A stretch of 64,000 nt of DNA from Streptomyces sp. NBC_01460 (GTDB lineage Bacteria > Actinomycetota > Actinomycetes > Streptomycetales > Streptomycetaceae): assembly GCF_036227405.1 (NCBI RefSeq), contig NZ_CP109473.1, forward strand, positions 8,432,001-8,496,000, read 5' to 3'. The position numbers were made by a program, and so were the translations under genes. Below are positions 8,169-19,155 of this stretch, in pieces. Position 1 is the first letter of the stretch. Every line of letters starts with the position of its first letter. The notes under the pieces are model-generated. The model was given only the letters and a program-made list of their open reading frames with translations. It did no database searches and had not been told where the DNA came from.

Positions 8169-8860
8169 ACGCCCGCCGGCCCCTCCGGCGACGTGGACGT
8201 CCTCAGTTGCGTCAGCGTAAGCAGGCTTACACCGTCGGCGAGGTGCTCGTCGGCGCCGTCGTCATCGTGTGGGTGGTCTCCGGGCTGATGGACTGGCTCG
8301 CCGCTCACCCCTGGGTCCTTCTTCTTGTCCTGCTGACGGCTGCAGGCGGAGCTTTCCTCTGGTTCCGCATCCGCGTTCAGAAGGAGCGGCAACGGCAGGC
8401 GCGGATGAGAACCCTGCGTTATCCGATGGCGCGTCTGGACCAGCTGCATCACAGACAGTTCGAGCACGCGATACGTGACCTCATGCTTCGCGACGGCTGC
8501 CCGGATGCCGTCCAGGTCGGCGGCGCCGGCGACAACGGCGCGGACGTCAAGGCCACCGACCCCTACGGCCGCCGCTGGGTCATCCAGTGCAAACACCGCC
8601 GCGCCGGCCTCGCAGGAGCAGCCGTCGGAACACCGGACCTGCACGTCCTGAACGGCACCGGACGCCCCGTACACAAGGGCGACGTCATCGTGCTGGTCAC
8701 CAACGGCCGCTTCACCAGGCCGGCCGCCGACTTCGCCAGGTCCCAGCGCTTGCACCTGGTCGACCGGCACACGTTGGCTGCATGGGCCGCAGGCTCACGT
8801 CCGCTCTGGGAGCTCCTGCGAGCAGTGCCTCCTCCCCGCAGGCCCACCCCGCTCTCGTGA
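8165..8860 (+). CDS. Membrane-associated Mrr-like restriction endonuclease (PD-(D/E)XK)
   Basis: The product is 231 aa from GTG 8165, overlapping the upstream stop by GTGA and preceded by GGAG. Two hydrophobic helices (GEVLVGAVVIVWVVSGLMDWL and PWVLLLVLLTAAGGAFLWF) precede an Mrr_cat-type nuclease domain. Within it, LHHRQFEHAIRDLMLRDGC, GGAGDNGADVKATD and RRWVIQCKHR give the conserved E...GxD...QxK pattern, with Asp in NGADV and Lys in QCKHR as catalytic residues. VIVLVTNGRFTRPAADFARS is the usual downstream strand-helix. Such proteins cleave modified or foreign DNA. A coupled repeat protein and a membrane anchor suggest a defence or envelope-sensing role, which is inference. Confidence 0.78.
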   Translation: MNARRPLRRRGRPQLRQRKQAYTVGEVLVGAVVIVWVVSGLMDWLAAHPWVLLLVLLTAAGGAFLWFRIRVQKERQRQARMRTLRYPMARLDQLHHRQFEHAIRDLMLRDGCPDAVQVGGAGDNGADVKATDPYGRRWVIQCKHRRAGLAGAAVGTPDLHVLNGTGRPVHKGDVIVLVTNGRFTRPAADFARSQRLHLVDRHTLAAWAAGSRPLWELLRAVPPPRRPTPLS

Positions 8861-9067
8861 GGATCCACTCTCCCAGCCGGTGCTGTGCGAGCCGACTCGC
8901 ACAGCACCTGGCCCAAGCAGGATGAACAGACACGGAACAGCGAACTGGACGAGGGCGCGGGTCGCGGCGAACCTACACCGTTCACCCGGTCGCCATCGCC
9001 CTATCGGTGGCACCGATCGGAGGGGCCCATGGCCTCACCGGTTCAGCACCGGCGAGGCCATGGGGAA

Positions 9068-12239
<3,172 letters not shown>

Positions 12240-12253
12240 GGAGAGCGCTCTCC
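12240..12253. promoter_or_regulatory. LacI-family operator-like palindrome
   Basis: GGAGAGCGCTCTCC is a perfect 14-bp palindrome with the central GCGC step recognised by LacI-family repressors of sugar-utilisation genes (the CebR class in Streptomyces uses GGGAGCGCTCCC). It faces the mannosidase gene but lies 570 bp from its start. Confidence 0.55.
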
Positions 12254-12352
12254 TGTAGTCGGCAGTGCGCCCTCATCGTGGAACCAAGATGTTTCGGGAG
12301 TGTTCCCATGAAGCCAGTTCACTCTACGGTCGGAGGCTCTCCGCTTGGAGCT

Positions 12353-12364
12353 GACAACGTTGTC
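12353..12364. promoter_or_regulatory. Second LacI-family operator-like palindrome
   Basis: GACAACGTTGTC is a perfect 12-bp palindrome with the CAACGTTG core typical of another LacI-family operator class. It sits at the edge of the IS21 remnant, ~100 bp upstream of the first palindrome. Confidence 0.4.
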
Positions 12365-12383
12365 TGCTGTTGCCGGTGTGTGG

Positions 12384-12540
12384 CCAGGACAGGCTGGTCA
12401 TCTGGTCCCTGGCCGTCCGCTCGGCGATCTCGTTGCCGATCGAGGGCAGCCGCAGCTGGCGGCAGGCGGTGTCCATCGCGGCATCGGCGGCCTGCTCGGT
12501 CGAGCCTCGCCGGCGGGGCAGGGTCACTGGGCTCTCGCTT
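12384..12540 (-). pseudogene. IS21-family IstB helper ATPase, N-terminal remnant
   Basis: A minus-strand stretch reads AADAAMDTACRQLRLPSIGN followed by EIAERTARDQMTSL. This is the characteristic N-terminal helix pair of IstB-like ATPases that precedes the AAA+ core. The Walker motifs are absent and the match ends abruptly near 12384. Only ~50 codons survive. Confidence 0.6.
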
Positions 12541-12788
12541 CGTGATGGTCGCTGAGGCTGGTGCGGCGACGTCGGAGGAGTTGGTTGCGGGATCACCAGC
12601 GGTCCGGTGTCCGGCGGGAGGTGCGCGAGGCGCCACTCGTGCTGCGGCGTGACAGTTGCCGCGTCTCGCTGGGAAGCTCCGGGAGGGCCCTGGCTCACGG
12701 CAGTGGAGGGTCGGTCAGTCGTTGCCCGGCTGTGCCCGATCCGGCCTGGCGTGGGGATCGGTCGGACGCGCGCGTCTCGTCGCAGGGC

Positions 12789-12833
12789 CCCCTGAAGTAA
12801 TTTCTGTCATACCGGAGTTGCGGACTTCAGGGG
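12789..12833. repeat. Inverted repeat, possible terminator or IS end
   Basis: CCCCTGAAGT (12789-12798) and ACTTCAGGGG (12824-12833) are perfect 10-bp inverted arms with a 25-nt loop. They lie in a gene-free stretch between the IS21 remnant and the next gene. No T-tract follows. Confidence 0.4.
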
Positions 12834-12970
12834 TCCCGGACGCCGGAATTCAGGAGCGGCAGCAGGGACGGGCCGAGCGGCGCCGCAGTCCGAGTGGTCG
12901 ATGCTGTCGGTAGCGTGGGGCCGTCGGCCGGGCAGGTGGCCGTCCGCTCAGACCATGGAGGATGGCCGGA

Positions 12971-13339
12971 ATGTCCACTGTTCCTCTCGAGGTGGCTGCC
13001 TTTGTCACTCAGGCATCACGCCTGACGTCGGCGGTGCTCGACGAGATCCGGAGCGCGACTGCCCTGGCAGTGGCGTCGGACCTCTACGATCCCTCCACCG
13101 TGCCGACCCTGTCCGCATCGGAGTTCAGCACGCTGAGGAAGCAGGTGCGTGATGCCTTTGCCGCGCGTGCGGAGGAGCTGCGCAGCGGACGCCCGGGAGG
13201 GCTGCGCGCAGCCATCTCCTGTACGACGCTCACCGCGCAGGCGATCTGGAGACGCGACACCCTGACCCCCGAGCAGTACGTCTCACTCACCGAGGTGTTC
13301 GTGGCCCACGGGGTCACTCTGCCGGGGCGGGACCTGTGA
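12971..13339 (+). CDS. Hypothetical protein
   Basis: The product is 122 aa from ATG 12971, ten bases after GGAGG; an ATG at 12962 is too close to that motif. It is a mostly helical soluble protein (EVAAFVTQASRLTSAVLDEI, FSTLRKQVRDAFAARAEEL, LTPEQYVSLTEVFVAHGV). No known domain, signal peptide or membrane helix was recognised. It could be a small helical adaptor or a phage-like remnant, but nothing beside it supports either reading. Confidence 0.55.
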   Translation: MSTVPLEVAAFVTQASRLTSAVLDEIRSATALAVASDLYDPSTVPTLSASEFSTLRKQVRDAFAARAEELRSGRPGGLRAAISCTTLTAQAIWRRDTLTPEQYVSLTEVFVAHGVTLPGRDL

Positions 13340-13696
13340 GCCCATGGGGGAGGGCCGCCTGTCAGGGGACAGTAACCGTGCGAGGGCGAGGCCTGGTTGG
13401 CCGATGGGTGGCAGCCCTCCGTCTTGCGGGCAGGAGTGTGGTGGTGAGGACGAACGCCCACGATTCCTTCTCCACCGCTGAGCGATCTCAGCGAGCTGCA
13501 CCGCGCCCGTCCCCTTGAGGCGGATCGCAACGATGGCGTGGGGGCCATGGCGAGGCGGTGCCGCATCGTGCGGGCTCGTCGGCAGCCCCATGGGGATGGT
13601 GGGGCCGGCCGGCGGCCGACATGGTTGTCGTGGTTCGTGCCCTGCTTCCTGTTGAGGAGCATCCGCTCGCGGGCAGCCACTGCGGCTGAGGAGAGG
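13340..13696. other. Intergenic stretch, nothing recognised
   Basis: This lies between a plus-strand hypothetical gene and the convergent end of the sulfotransferase gene. No protein-like frame, long hairpin or repeat was seen. Confidence 0.4.
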
Positions 13697-14563
13697 TCAG
13701 CTCGGTCGTCGCCCTTCGGCCGGCCGGAGGGGTGGCCAACCGTCCGCGGCGCGTGCCAGGGGCTGCCATGGAGGGGCCAGTACGTCCCGGACCAGGCCGT
13801 CGATGTAGTCGACCTGCTCCGTGGTCAGGTAGCCCCGGTATCCGCCGACGACACCGCGGCGCGTCTTGTAGGACTCCGGGTCGCCGGGGACGGACGGCCG
13901 CAGCTTCTCCGAGCGCAGTGCGTCATCGCGTTCCATGGCCCGCATCGAGTCGAAACTGGCGTACTCCGCCGCCACCCGTAGCGTTGCCGGTTCCTTGGCG
14001 TCGGGCAGCCCGCAGAAGTCCAGGATGCGGGCGAGCTCGCCGGTGGTGTCCGCGCTCAGACGTTCGTAGGAGGAGATCAGAAAGGCCGCCGGTGTGTTCT
14101 GCTGGGACTGCCAGATGTTCCAGAATTCCAGACACGTGCGTACGCTGCCGATGTCCTCGGATATGAACTCGCCGAGGGTCCCGGTGTAGGGATTTCCCTC
14201 CCGCCGTGTGCGCTGGAAATAGTGAGAGACAGCCACGTCCCGGATGTCCCGTACCAGAAGTACGACCTTGCGGTCGCGGTAGAACCCTTTGTCCGACGAC
14301 AGGTCGCCGGGCGCCCTCCACGCCACACGGTCGTCGTGCCAGAAGACGATCCGGGGGACACCGGGGTCGGTCGCAGTGAAATGTGTCAGATCCAGGTCCC
14401 GGCACAGCTCCATCGGAAGCCGGCGGCTCTCGGAGATGGCGCGGGCCAGCAGGACCCGCAGCCAGGTGCGGCCGCATTTGGGGAACGAGATGACGTAGAT
14501 CTCCCCGTCCGTATCGACTGTTGGAGAACTCCGCGGTGTCGGTGCCGTGTTGTGAGGAGTCAC
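13697..14563 (-). CDS. PAPS-dependent sulfotransferase, divergent member of the RiPP cluster
   Basis: The product is 288 aa from GTG 14563; further upstream in-frame codons look non-coding. The 5'-phosphosulfate-binding loop is ISFPKCGRTWLRVLLAR, a variant of the canonical PKSGTTWL. The conserved mid strand RKVVLLVRDIRDVAVSHYF and the 3'-phosphate-binding region SSYERLSADTTGELARILDF both follow, and the C-terminal RRGVVGGYRGYLTTEQ matches the RKGxxGdW region. It would transfer sulfate from PAPS to a hydroxyl group in the cytoplasm. It faces away from the precursor gene with ~420 bp between starts, so both probably share one regulatory region. The cluster encodes a second sulfotransferase at 22234. 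Confidence 0.85.
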   Translation of the reverse strand: MTPHNTAPTPRSSPTVDTDGEIYVISFPKCGRTWLRVLLARAISESRRLPMELCRDLDLTHFTATDPGVPRIVFWHDDRVAWRAPGDLSSDKGFYRDRKVVLLVRDIRDVAVSHYFQRTRREGNPYTGTLGEFISEDIGSVRTCLEFWNIWQSQQNTPAAFLISSYERLSADTTGELARILDFCGLPDAKEPATLRVAAEYASFDSMRAMERDDALRSEKLRPSVPGDPESYKTRRGVVGGYRGYLTTEQVDYIDGLVRDVLAPPWQPLARAADGWPPLRPAEGRRPS

Positions 14564-14776
14564 AGCTCGGCATTGTCTCCGCCCACACCGCCGGGTGGCA
14601 ACAGGGCCGCGGACGGCTGGGGCGGCATCGGTGTCCACGCTGCCGCGGACCGACTTCCCCTCGTGCGTGACACGACGAATTCCCATGGTGACGATCAGGA
14701 CAGCTTTGTACGGCGGATTACGTGGGGGAGGGCTATCGCGGCCCCCGGCGCACGCCTCAGCCGTGCGTCCCCGTCA

Positions 14777-14797
14777 CATCCACCACATTCGTGGATG
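14777..14797. promoter_or_regulatory. Inverted repeat in the divergent RiPP promoter region
   Basis: CATCCAC-cacattc-GTGGATG is a perfect 7-bp inverted repeat with a 7-bp spacer, the geometry of a dimeric operator. It lies between the divergent sulfotransferase and the precursor gene. No regulator is encoded in the cluster, so any cognate protein is elsewhere. Confidence 0.35.
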
Positions 14798-14981
14798 ATT
14801 TTCCGACAGACTTCGGCACTATTCTGCGCGCCGGTGTGTGGATCGGGAACTTTTTAACGGTGGCGCTTTCGCTGCAGCTTCCCGAATCCCTCTCCTTCGA
14901 CGCGGTGTTCGTTGGGTACCTCCTGTCCGACCGGTGGCGAGAGCCGCCCGTCACCACGATGAACCCATCGAAGGAGACCCC

Positions 14982-15062
14982 ATGGAGCAGCCGGAGATCG
15001 AACAGGTCACCGAGGAACTGCCGGAGTTCGGCCTGATGATCGACATCCCGAGCGAGGACTGA
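14982..15062 (+). CDS. Candidate RiPP precursor peptide (26 aa)
   Basis: ATG 14982 follows AAGGAGA with ideal spacing. The 26 residues are strongly acidic: MEQPEIEQVTEELPEFG (1-17), then LMIDIPSED (18-26). There are no Cys residues and only one Thr (10) and one Ser (24). A Glu-rich helical leader followed by a short tail fits a minimal leader-core precursor, and the position at the head of a peptide-modification operon supports this. A strong hairpin lies 31 bp after the stop. Modifiable residues in the tail are Met19, Asp21, Ser24, Glu25 and Asp26. The leader/core boundary is not known. The -EFGLMIDI- stretch loosely recalls FxLD-type leaders, but the resemblance is too short to rely on. Confidence 0.72.
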   Translation: MEQPEIEQVTEELPEFGLMIDIPSED

Positions 15063-15093
15063 GGCGCTCGACTCGTCCGCAGGACAGCGCCTG

Positions 15094-15122
15094 GGTGCGT
15101 GGCGGTCCGTCCGCCACGCACC
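15094..15122 (+). terminator. Attenuator hairpin between precursor and modification genes
   Basis: GGTGCGTGGCGG (15094-15105) and CCGCCACGCACC (15111-15122) pair perfectly over 12 bp with a 5-nt loop. The hairpin is between the 26-aa peptide and the first enzyme. In many RiPP operons such partial terminators make the precursor transcript more abundant than the enzyme transcript. Confidence 0.7.
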
Positions 15123-15168
15123 TCCCTCCCCATGCACTCCCCGACCGAACGATGACGGAGGCCGGAAC

Positions 15169-16173
15169 GTGCTCGTGACCCCTGACACCGCGGCCGCCCG
15201 CCGTGCCGAGGACGCCCTCTGGTGCGCCACCGACGCGGTCCTGCGCAGAACAGGAGCGGGTGAGGTCACACCGCCGCGGCACCCGGCCCGCAAGGCCGCC
15301 GCACATCAGGCCCGCACGGAACCGCTGCCCCTGACCGGGCCACCGGACCGCGAGGGCCCGGTCGGCGACGGTCCGCGAACCGTCCCGCTGCCGCGTCCGG
15401 CCGCCGGCCGCTGGGCGGTCGACCTCGCAGCCCCGGCACCCCACCTCGACGCTGCCGTCGGCCGGGCGCTCGCCTCGATCCCGCAGGGCCGCGGGACCAC
15501 GACGGACACGGAGGGGCCGGGCGTCGTCCTACGAGCCTGGAAGGCCGAGGAAGCCACGGTACTGGGGGAGACAGCCGAGCGGCTGGACCAGGTATGGCCG
15601 GCGATGCTGGCCGAACTGCGTGAGGGGGTACGCCAGATCGCCCTGCTGTGCGGACGCGCCATCGACGGCTTCACCGACTTCACCACGCATGGCGCCGTGT
15701 TCGTGAACGCGGCCCGGCTGACCGTGGGGCGCACCGGTCTGCCCGGCTGGGTCCGGCTGGCGGATGCCCTGGTCCACGAAGGTACCCACACACGGTGCAA
15801 CGCCGCCGCCTTCAGCACCCCGTTCCTCATGGCTGCCACAGGGCCCGGAACTTCGGTCATGACCCCGCTGCGGCCGGATCCCCGACCGCTGGCCGGGCTC
15901 TTCCAGCAGACCGTCGTCCTGGTGCGCCAGACGGTCCTGTACCGGCTGATCCACCAGGAGGCGCCACTGTCGGACCCGCAGCGGGAAGCCGTGGCCGCCC
16001 GCCGGGCCCGCTTGATGGAGCAAGCGTCACAGGGCCTCGACACGCTCGGCCGTCACCGCGTCACCCTCACCCCCGTTGGTGAGGCCGTCCGTATCGAGGC
16101 GGCCGGCCTGCTGGCGGAGGAGGACGCGCGGGAAGGAACGCGCCCCGGGCGACTGCCGGGAGGGCATGCGTGA
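15169..16173 (+). CDS. HExxH-type peptide beta-hydroxylase
   Basis: The product is 334 aa from GTG 15169 with GGAGG upstream. The signature is HEGTH (H203-H207) in RLADALVHEGTHTRCNAAAF, preceded by GAVFVNAARLTVG and followed by helices rich in Leu and Arg. This matches the mod_HExxH/alpha-ketoglutarate HExxH family, which hydroxylates side chains of RiPP precursors using iron and 2-oxoglutarate rather than acting as a protease. It is the first enzyme of the operon, placed after the attenuator, and its stop overlaps the YcaO start by GTGA. The acidic precursor makes an aspartate a reasonable target, but this is inference. Confidence 0.78.
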   Translation: MLVTPDTAAARRAEDALWCATDAVLRRTGAGEVTPPRHPARKAAAHQARTEPLPLTGPPDREGPVGDGPRTVPLPRPAAGRWAVDLAAPAPHLDAAVGRALASIPQGRGTTTDTEGPGVVLRAWKAEEATVLGETAERLDQVWPAMLAELREGVRQIALLCGRAIDGFTDFTTHGAVFVNAARLTVGRTGLPGWVRLADALVHEGTHTRCNAAAFSTPFLMAATGPGTSVMTPLRPDPRPLAGLFQQTVVLVRQTVLYRLIHQEAPLSDPQREAVAARRARLMEQASQGLDTLGRHRVTLTPVGEAVRIEAAGLLAEEDAREGTRPGRLPGGHA

Positions 16174-17426
16174 GCGTCTCCACATCGAGGGCGTGGGCCC
16201 CGGAAGTCTTCGCTCCGTGGCCGCACACCCCCGGTGCGCTGCTGGCCCGCGTCGCCGCCCGGTCGACCGCCTTCGACGCGACCGGTGCCGGAGGCGGCGC
16301 CTCGGTCCTGATCGGCAGCGCCGCGGGAGTGGACACCACTGACGTCGGCCGGCGCGCACGTGGCGAACTGATGGAGCGCATGGGCAACGTGCTCGCCGGA
16401 CGGACCGCTGAAGCCGAGGCCGGGGCGAGAGCCGGAGCGGGCCGCCCCCGCCCGCCGGCGTCGAGCGTCGGTCCCGTCCGGACATGCGACTGGTTCACGC
16501 TGCGCCGCGACGGCGTCCCCGCCGTCGATCCCGGCGACCCCGCCACCGGCCCCGTCGACGCGGCACACCGCGGTACCCCGGCACGCGAGGTACGGCAACT
16601 CTGGTGCCCCGGCCGGGTAACGGAATCAGGTGAGGACGTCTGGGTGCCTGCGGGCGCCGCGTTCCTGCAGCACCGCCCGCCACCCGGCTGCGCGGCGACC
16701 CATCGGGCGGGATCGACCGGCGTCGCCGCCCACGGGGGCCCGGACGCTGCGGCGGAGCACGCCGCCTGGGAGATCCTGGAGCGCGATCTGGTCCGCCGCA
16801 GCTGGTGCGACCCGGTCCGCCATCCCCCCGTGCCGTTCGACGCCCGCGGCGCGCTGCCGTCCGGTGCCGGCGAACTGCGGGACCTGCTCGACCGCGAGAG
16901 CCTGAGGGCCACCGCGCTCGCCCTTCCGTCCCCGTCAGGGGCCGAGGCCGTCGCAGTCTCCGTGCACGGGGCGGATCGCGCACATCAGACGTTCGGTGCC
17001 GGCTGCGGCCCCGCACACGACTTTCCGCGGACGGTGGCACGAGCCTGCTGGGAGGCGCTCATGGTCCGCTGGAGCATGTCCGCACCGGTCGCGGTCCGCG
17101 CCTGGGACCGTCTCTCCCGCACCGGTATCCCACGCACCGGGCTGGACCACGCCCTGTGGACGTTCCACGCCCAGGACGCGCTGAAGCACTGGATCGGACC
17201 GGCCACCTCCCTCCGCGACCCGCCTCGACCAGCCCCGTGCACCATCCGGGACGCGAGCCCGCTCGCCGTGCTGGCCGCGCACACCGGTCGCGAGGTGATC
17301 GCCGTCGACCGCTGCGCGGGCCCTCCGGCGGACGAAGGCCTGGCCGTCGTCCGGCTGATCGCCCCGGGAGCATCACCCCTGCCGGCCCGCCCCGTACCCG
17401 GTGTACCTCCACACCCGTTCGGCTGA
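16170..17426 (+). CDS. YcaO-family peptide-modifying enzyme
   Basis: The product is 418 aa from GTG 16170, coupled by GTGA. YcaO enzymes activate a peptide backbone amide with ATP and form azolines, amidines or thioamides. HRAGSTGVAAHGGPDAAAEH followed by AAWEILERDLVRRSW is the YcaO ATP/Mg core, with the acidic residues of the EHAAWEILERD helix. ARGELMERMGNVLAG is an earlier conserved acidic helix. The C-terminus is proline-rich and ends VPGVPPHPFG, close to the PxPxP tail of azoline-forming cyclodehydratases. No ThiF/Ocin-like partner, TfuA or dehydrogenase is in the cluster, and the precursor has no Cys, so ordinary thiazole formation is unlikely. Confidence 0.8.
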   Translation: MSVSTSRAWAPEVFAPWPHTPGALLARVAARSTAFDATGAGGGASVLIGSAAGVDTTDVGRRARGELMERMGNVLAGRTAEAEAGARAGAGRPRPPASSVGPVRTCDWFTLRRDGVPAVDPGDPATGPVDAAHRGTPAREVRQLWCPGRVTESGEDVWVPAGAAFLQHRPPPGCAATHRAGSTGVAAHGGPDAAAEHAAWEILERDLVRRSWCDPVRHPPVPFDARGALPSGAGELRDLLDRESLRATALALPSPSGAEAVAVSVHGADRAHQTFGAGCGPAHDFPRTVARACWEALMVRWSMSAPVAVRAWDRLSRTGIPRTGLDHALWTFHAQDALKHWIGPATSLRDPPRPAPCTIRDASPLAVLAAHTGREVIAVDRCAGPPADEGLAVVRLIAPGASPLPARPVPGVPPHPFG

Positions 17427-17511
17427 TCCCCGGCACGGCGCCTGCGGAACAGCTCTGCCGCGTCCCCGCCCGACCGCGAACACTCTGCCCACTCCTGCAC
17501 CGGAGGATTCC

Positions 17512-18276
17512 ATGTCCGCGCTCCCGCACGACGCGACAGCGCCACCGCGCTACGCCGCACTGTTCGCCGACCGGTACGACGAATGGTTCGCCGCGTCGAC
17601 CACCGACTCCACCGTCGGCTTCCTGGCGGCCCTCGCCAAGGAGGGCCCGCCCGGCCCGCTGCTCGAACTGGGCAGTGGAACCGGCAGAGTGGTCCTGCCG
17701 CTGGCCGCGCTGGGCCTGACCGTCGAGGGGCTCGACGCCTCCCCCGAGATGACGGCACAACTGCACGCGAAGCCCGGCGGCGGCATGCTCAGAGTGACGC
17801 TCGGCGACTTCTCGGCGCCCCCCGGCCCTGAGGACACCGGAAGATACGCGCTCGTCTACGCGGCCGGGGGCACTTTCGCCGAACTCGACACCCAGGAGGC
17901 CCAGCGCCGCTGTCTCACCTCGGTCGCCCGGCGGCTGAGGCCCGGCGGACGGTTCGTGCTCGACGCGCATCTGCCGGAGGCGCTCGCCACTCTCGGCAGC
18001 GGCACCCAGCCGGTGGACACCCCCGGTGGGGGCTTCGTCCTCCGCACCCGCACGCTGCACCCGGCCCGCCAGCAGTACACCTCCGACTACGCGGTGCTCG
18101 ACGGCGGCCGGATGCGCCACGTACGCGTCTCCTTCCGCTACTTCACCCCCGGCGAACTCGACCTGATGGCGGAGGCGTCGGGCCTGCGGCTCGTACGGCG
18201 TACCGGCGGCTGGTCCGGACGGCCGCTGACCGACGCCTGCACCCACCACGTCTCCGTGTACGAGCTTCCCGCATGA
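17512..18276 (+). CDS. Class I SAM-dependent methyltransferase (cluster enzyme 1)
   Basis: The product is 254 aa from ATG 17512, directly after CGGAGGA. Motif I is LLELGSGTGRVVLPLAALGL, followed by VEGLDASPEMTAQL (acidic strand-2 residue) and GRYALVYAAGGTFAEL, with the post-motif RRLRPGGRFVLDAHLP. The fold is that of soluble small-molecule or peptide O/N-methyltransferases. The C-terminal FRYFTPGELDLMAEASGLRLV is typical. It could methylate a carboxylate, the peptide terminus or a sugar. The stop overlaps the next gene by ATGA, so the two methyltransferases are translated together. Confidence 0.82.
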   Translation: MSALPHDATAPPRYAALFADRYDEWFAASTTDSTVGFLAALAKEGPPGPLLELGSGTGRVVLPLAALGLTVEGLDASPEMTAQLHAKPGGGMLRVTLGDFSAPPGPEDTGRYALVYAAGGTFAELDTQEAQRRCLTSVARRLRPGGRFVLDAHLPEALATLGSGTQPVDTPGGGFVLRTRTLHPARQQYTSDYAVLDGGRMRHVRVSFRYFTPGELDLMAEASGLRLVRRTGGWSGRPLTDACTHHVSVYELPA

Positions 18277-19124
18277 CCGCCGCGAACGCGTCGCGCGACC
18301 CCGGGCGCTACATCGCGGACAACCACCGGCTCTGGCAGCAGTGGGTTCCGCTCAAGGCAGCCTCCGACGACTACGACCTGGACGGCTTCCGCAGGGGCGG
18401 CAACCGGATGCGCCCACTGGAGCGGGACGAGGTGGGCCCCGTCGACGGCCGGTCCCTGCTCCACCTCCAGAGCCACGTGGGCCTCGACACCCTGTCCTGG
18501 GCCCGCCTCGGCGCCCGCGTCACCGGGGTGGACTTCTCCTCCCACGCCGTGGAGATCGCCACCGGCCTGGCCGCCGACGTCGCGCCGGACGCCCGTTTCG
18601 TCGAAGCCGACGTCCTCACCCTGCCCGACGTCCTCACCGGCAGCTACGACATCGTCTACACCTCCAACGGGGTCCTGGGCTGGCTGCCCGACCTGCGCAC
18701 CTGGGCCCGTGTCGTCGCGCACTTCCTGGTCCCCGGAGGCTTCCTCTACCTCTTCGAGTTCCATCCGTCCGCCTGGATGCTCGACACCGACACCGAAGAC
18801 CCCGAACTGCGTCTCCGCTACTCGTACTTCGGTGAACCCGCCCCGCTGTCCTTCGAGTACCGGAGCCCCACCTCCGTACCCGAGGCCCGCATCCCGGACG
18901 TCGAGTACGTCTGGGGACACACCATGGGCGATCTGATCACCGCCCTCGCCGATGCGGGGCTGCGCGTGGACTTCCTGCACGAATGGCCTTTCGTGGGATG
19001 GCGTCTGCTGCCCTTCATGGAACGCGACCGGGACGGCTGGTGGAGGCTGCCCGGCACACTCCCCGCGATGCCGCTGTCGTTCTCCCTGCGCGCCTCCAAG
19101 CCCGCCGGCTCCGCCCGCCCGTGA
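18273..19124 (+). CDS. Class I SAM-dependent methyltransferase (cluster enzyme 2)
   Basis: The product is 283 aa with the start overlapping the previous stop (ATGA, 18273-18276). Motif I has the variant form LLHLQSHVGLDTLSWARLGA, followed by VTGVDFSSHAVEIA. FVEADVLTLPD and YDIVYTSNGVLGWLPDL define the rest of the SAM site, and VLVPGG-like FLVPGGFLYLFEFHPSAW follows. The HLQSHxGxDTL form belongs to a recurrent actinobacterial methyltransferase subfamily distinct from the enzyme encoded just upstream, so the two are not duplicates. The substrate is unknown; sugar or peptide are both possible. Confidence 0.82.
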   Translation: MTAANASRDPGRYIADNHRLWQQWVPLKAASDDYDLDGFRRGGNRMRPLERDEVGPVDGRSLLHLQSHVGLDTLSWARLGARVTGVDFSSHAVEIATGLAADVAPDARFVEADVLTLPDVLTGSYDIVYTSNGVLGWLPDLRTWARVVAHFLVPGGFLYLFEFHPSAWMLDTDTEDPELRLRYSYFGEPAPLSFEYRSPTSVPEARIPDVEYVWGHTMGDLITALADAGLRVDFLHEWPFVGWRLLPFMERDRDGWWRLPGTLPAMPLSFSLRASKPAGSARP

Positions 19125-19155
19125 CACCGCCACCCACCGCCCGGAGGTCCGTCGC

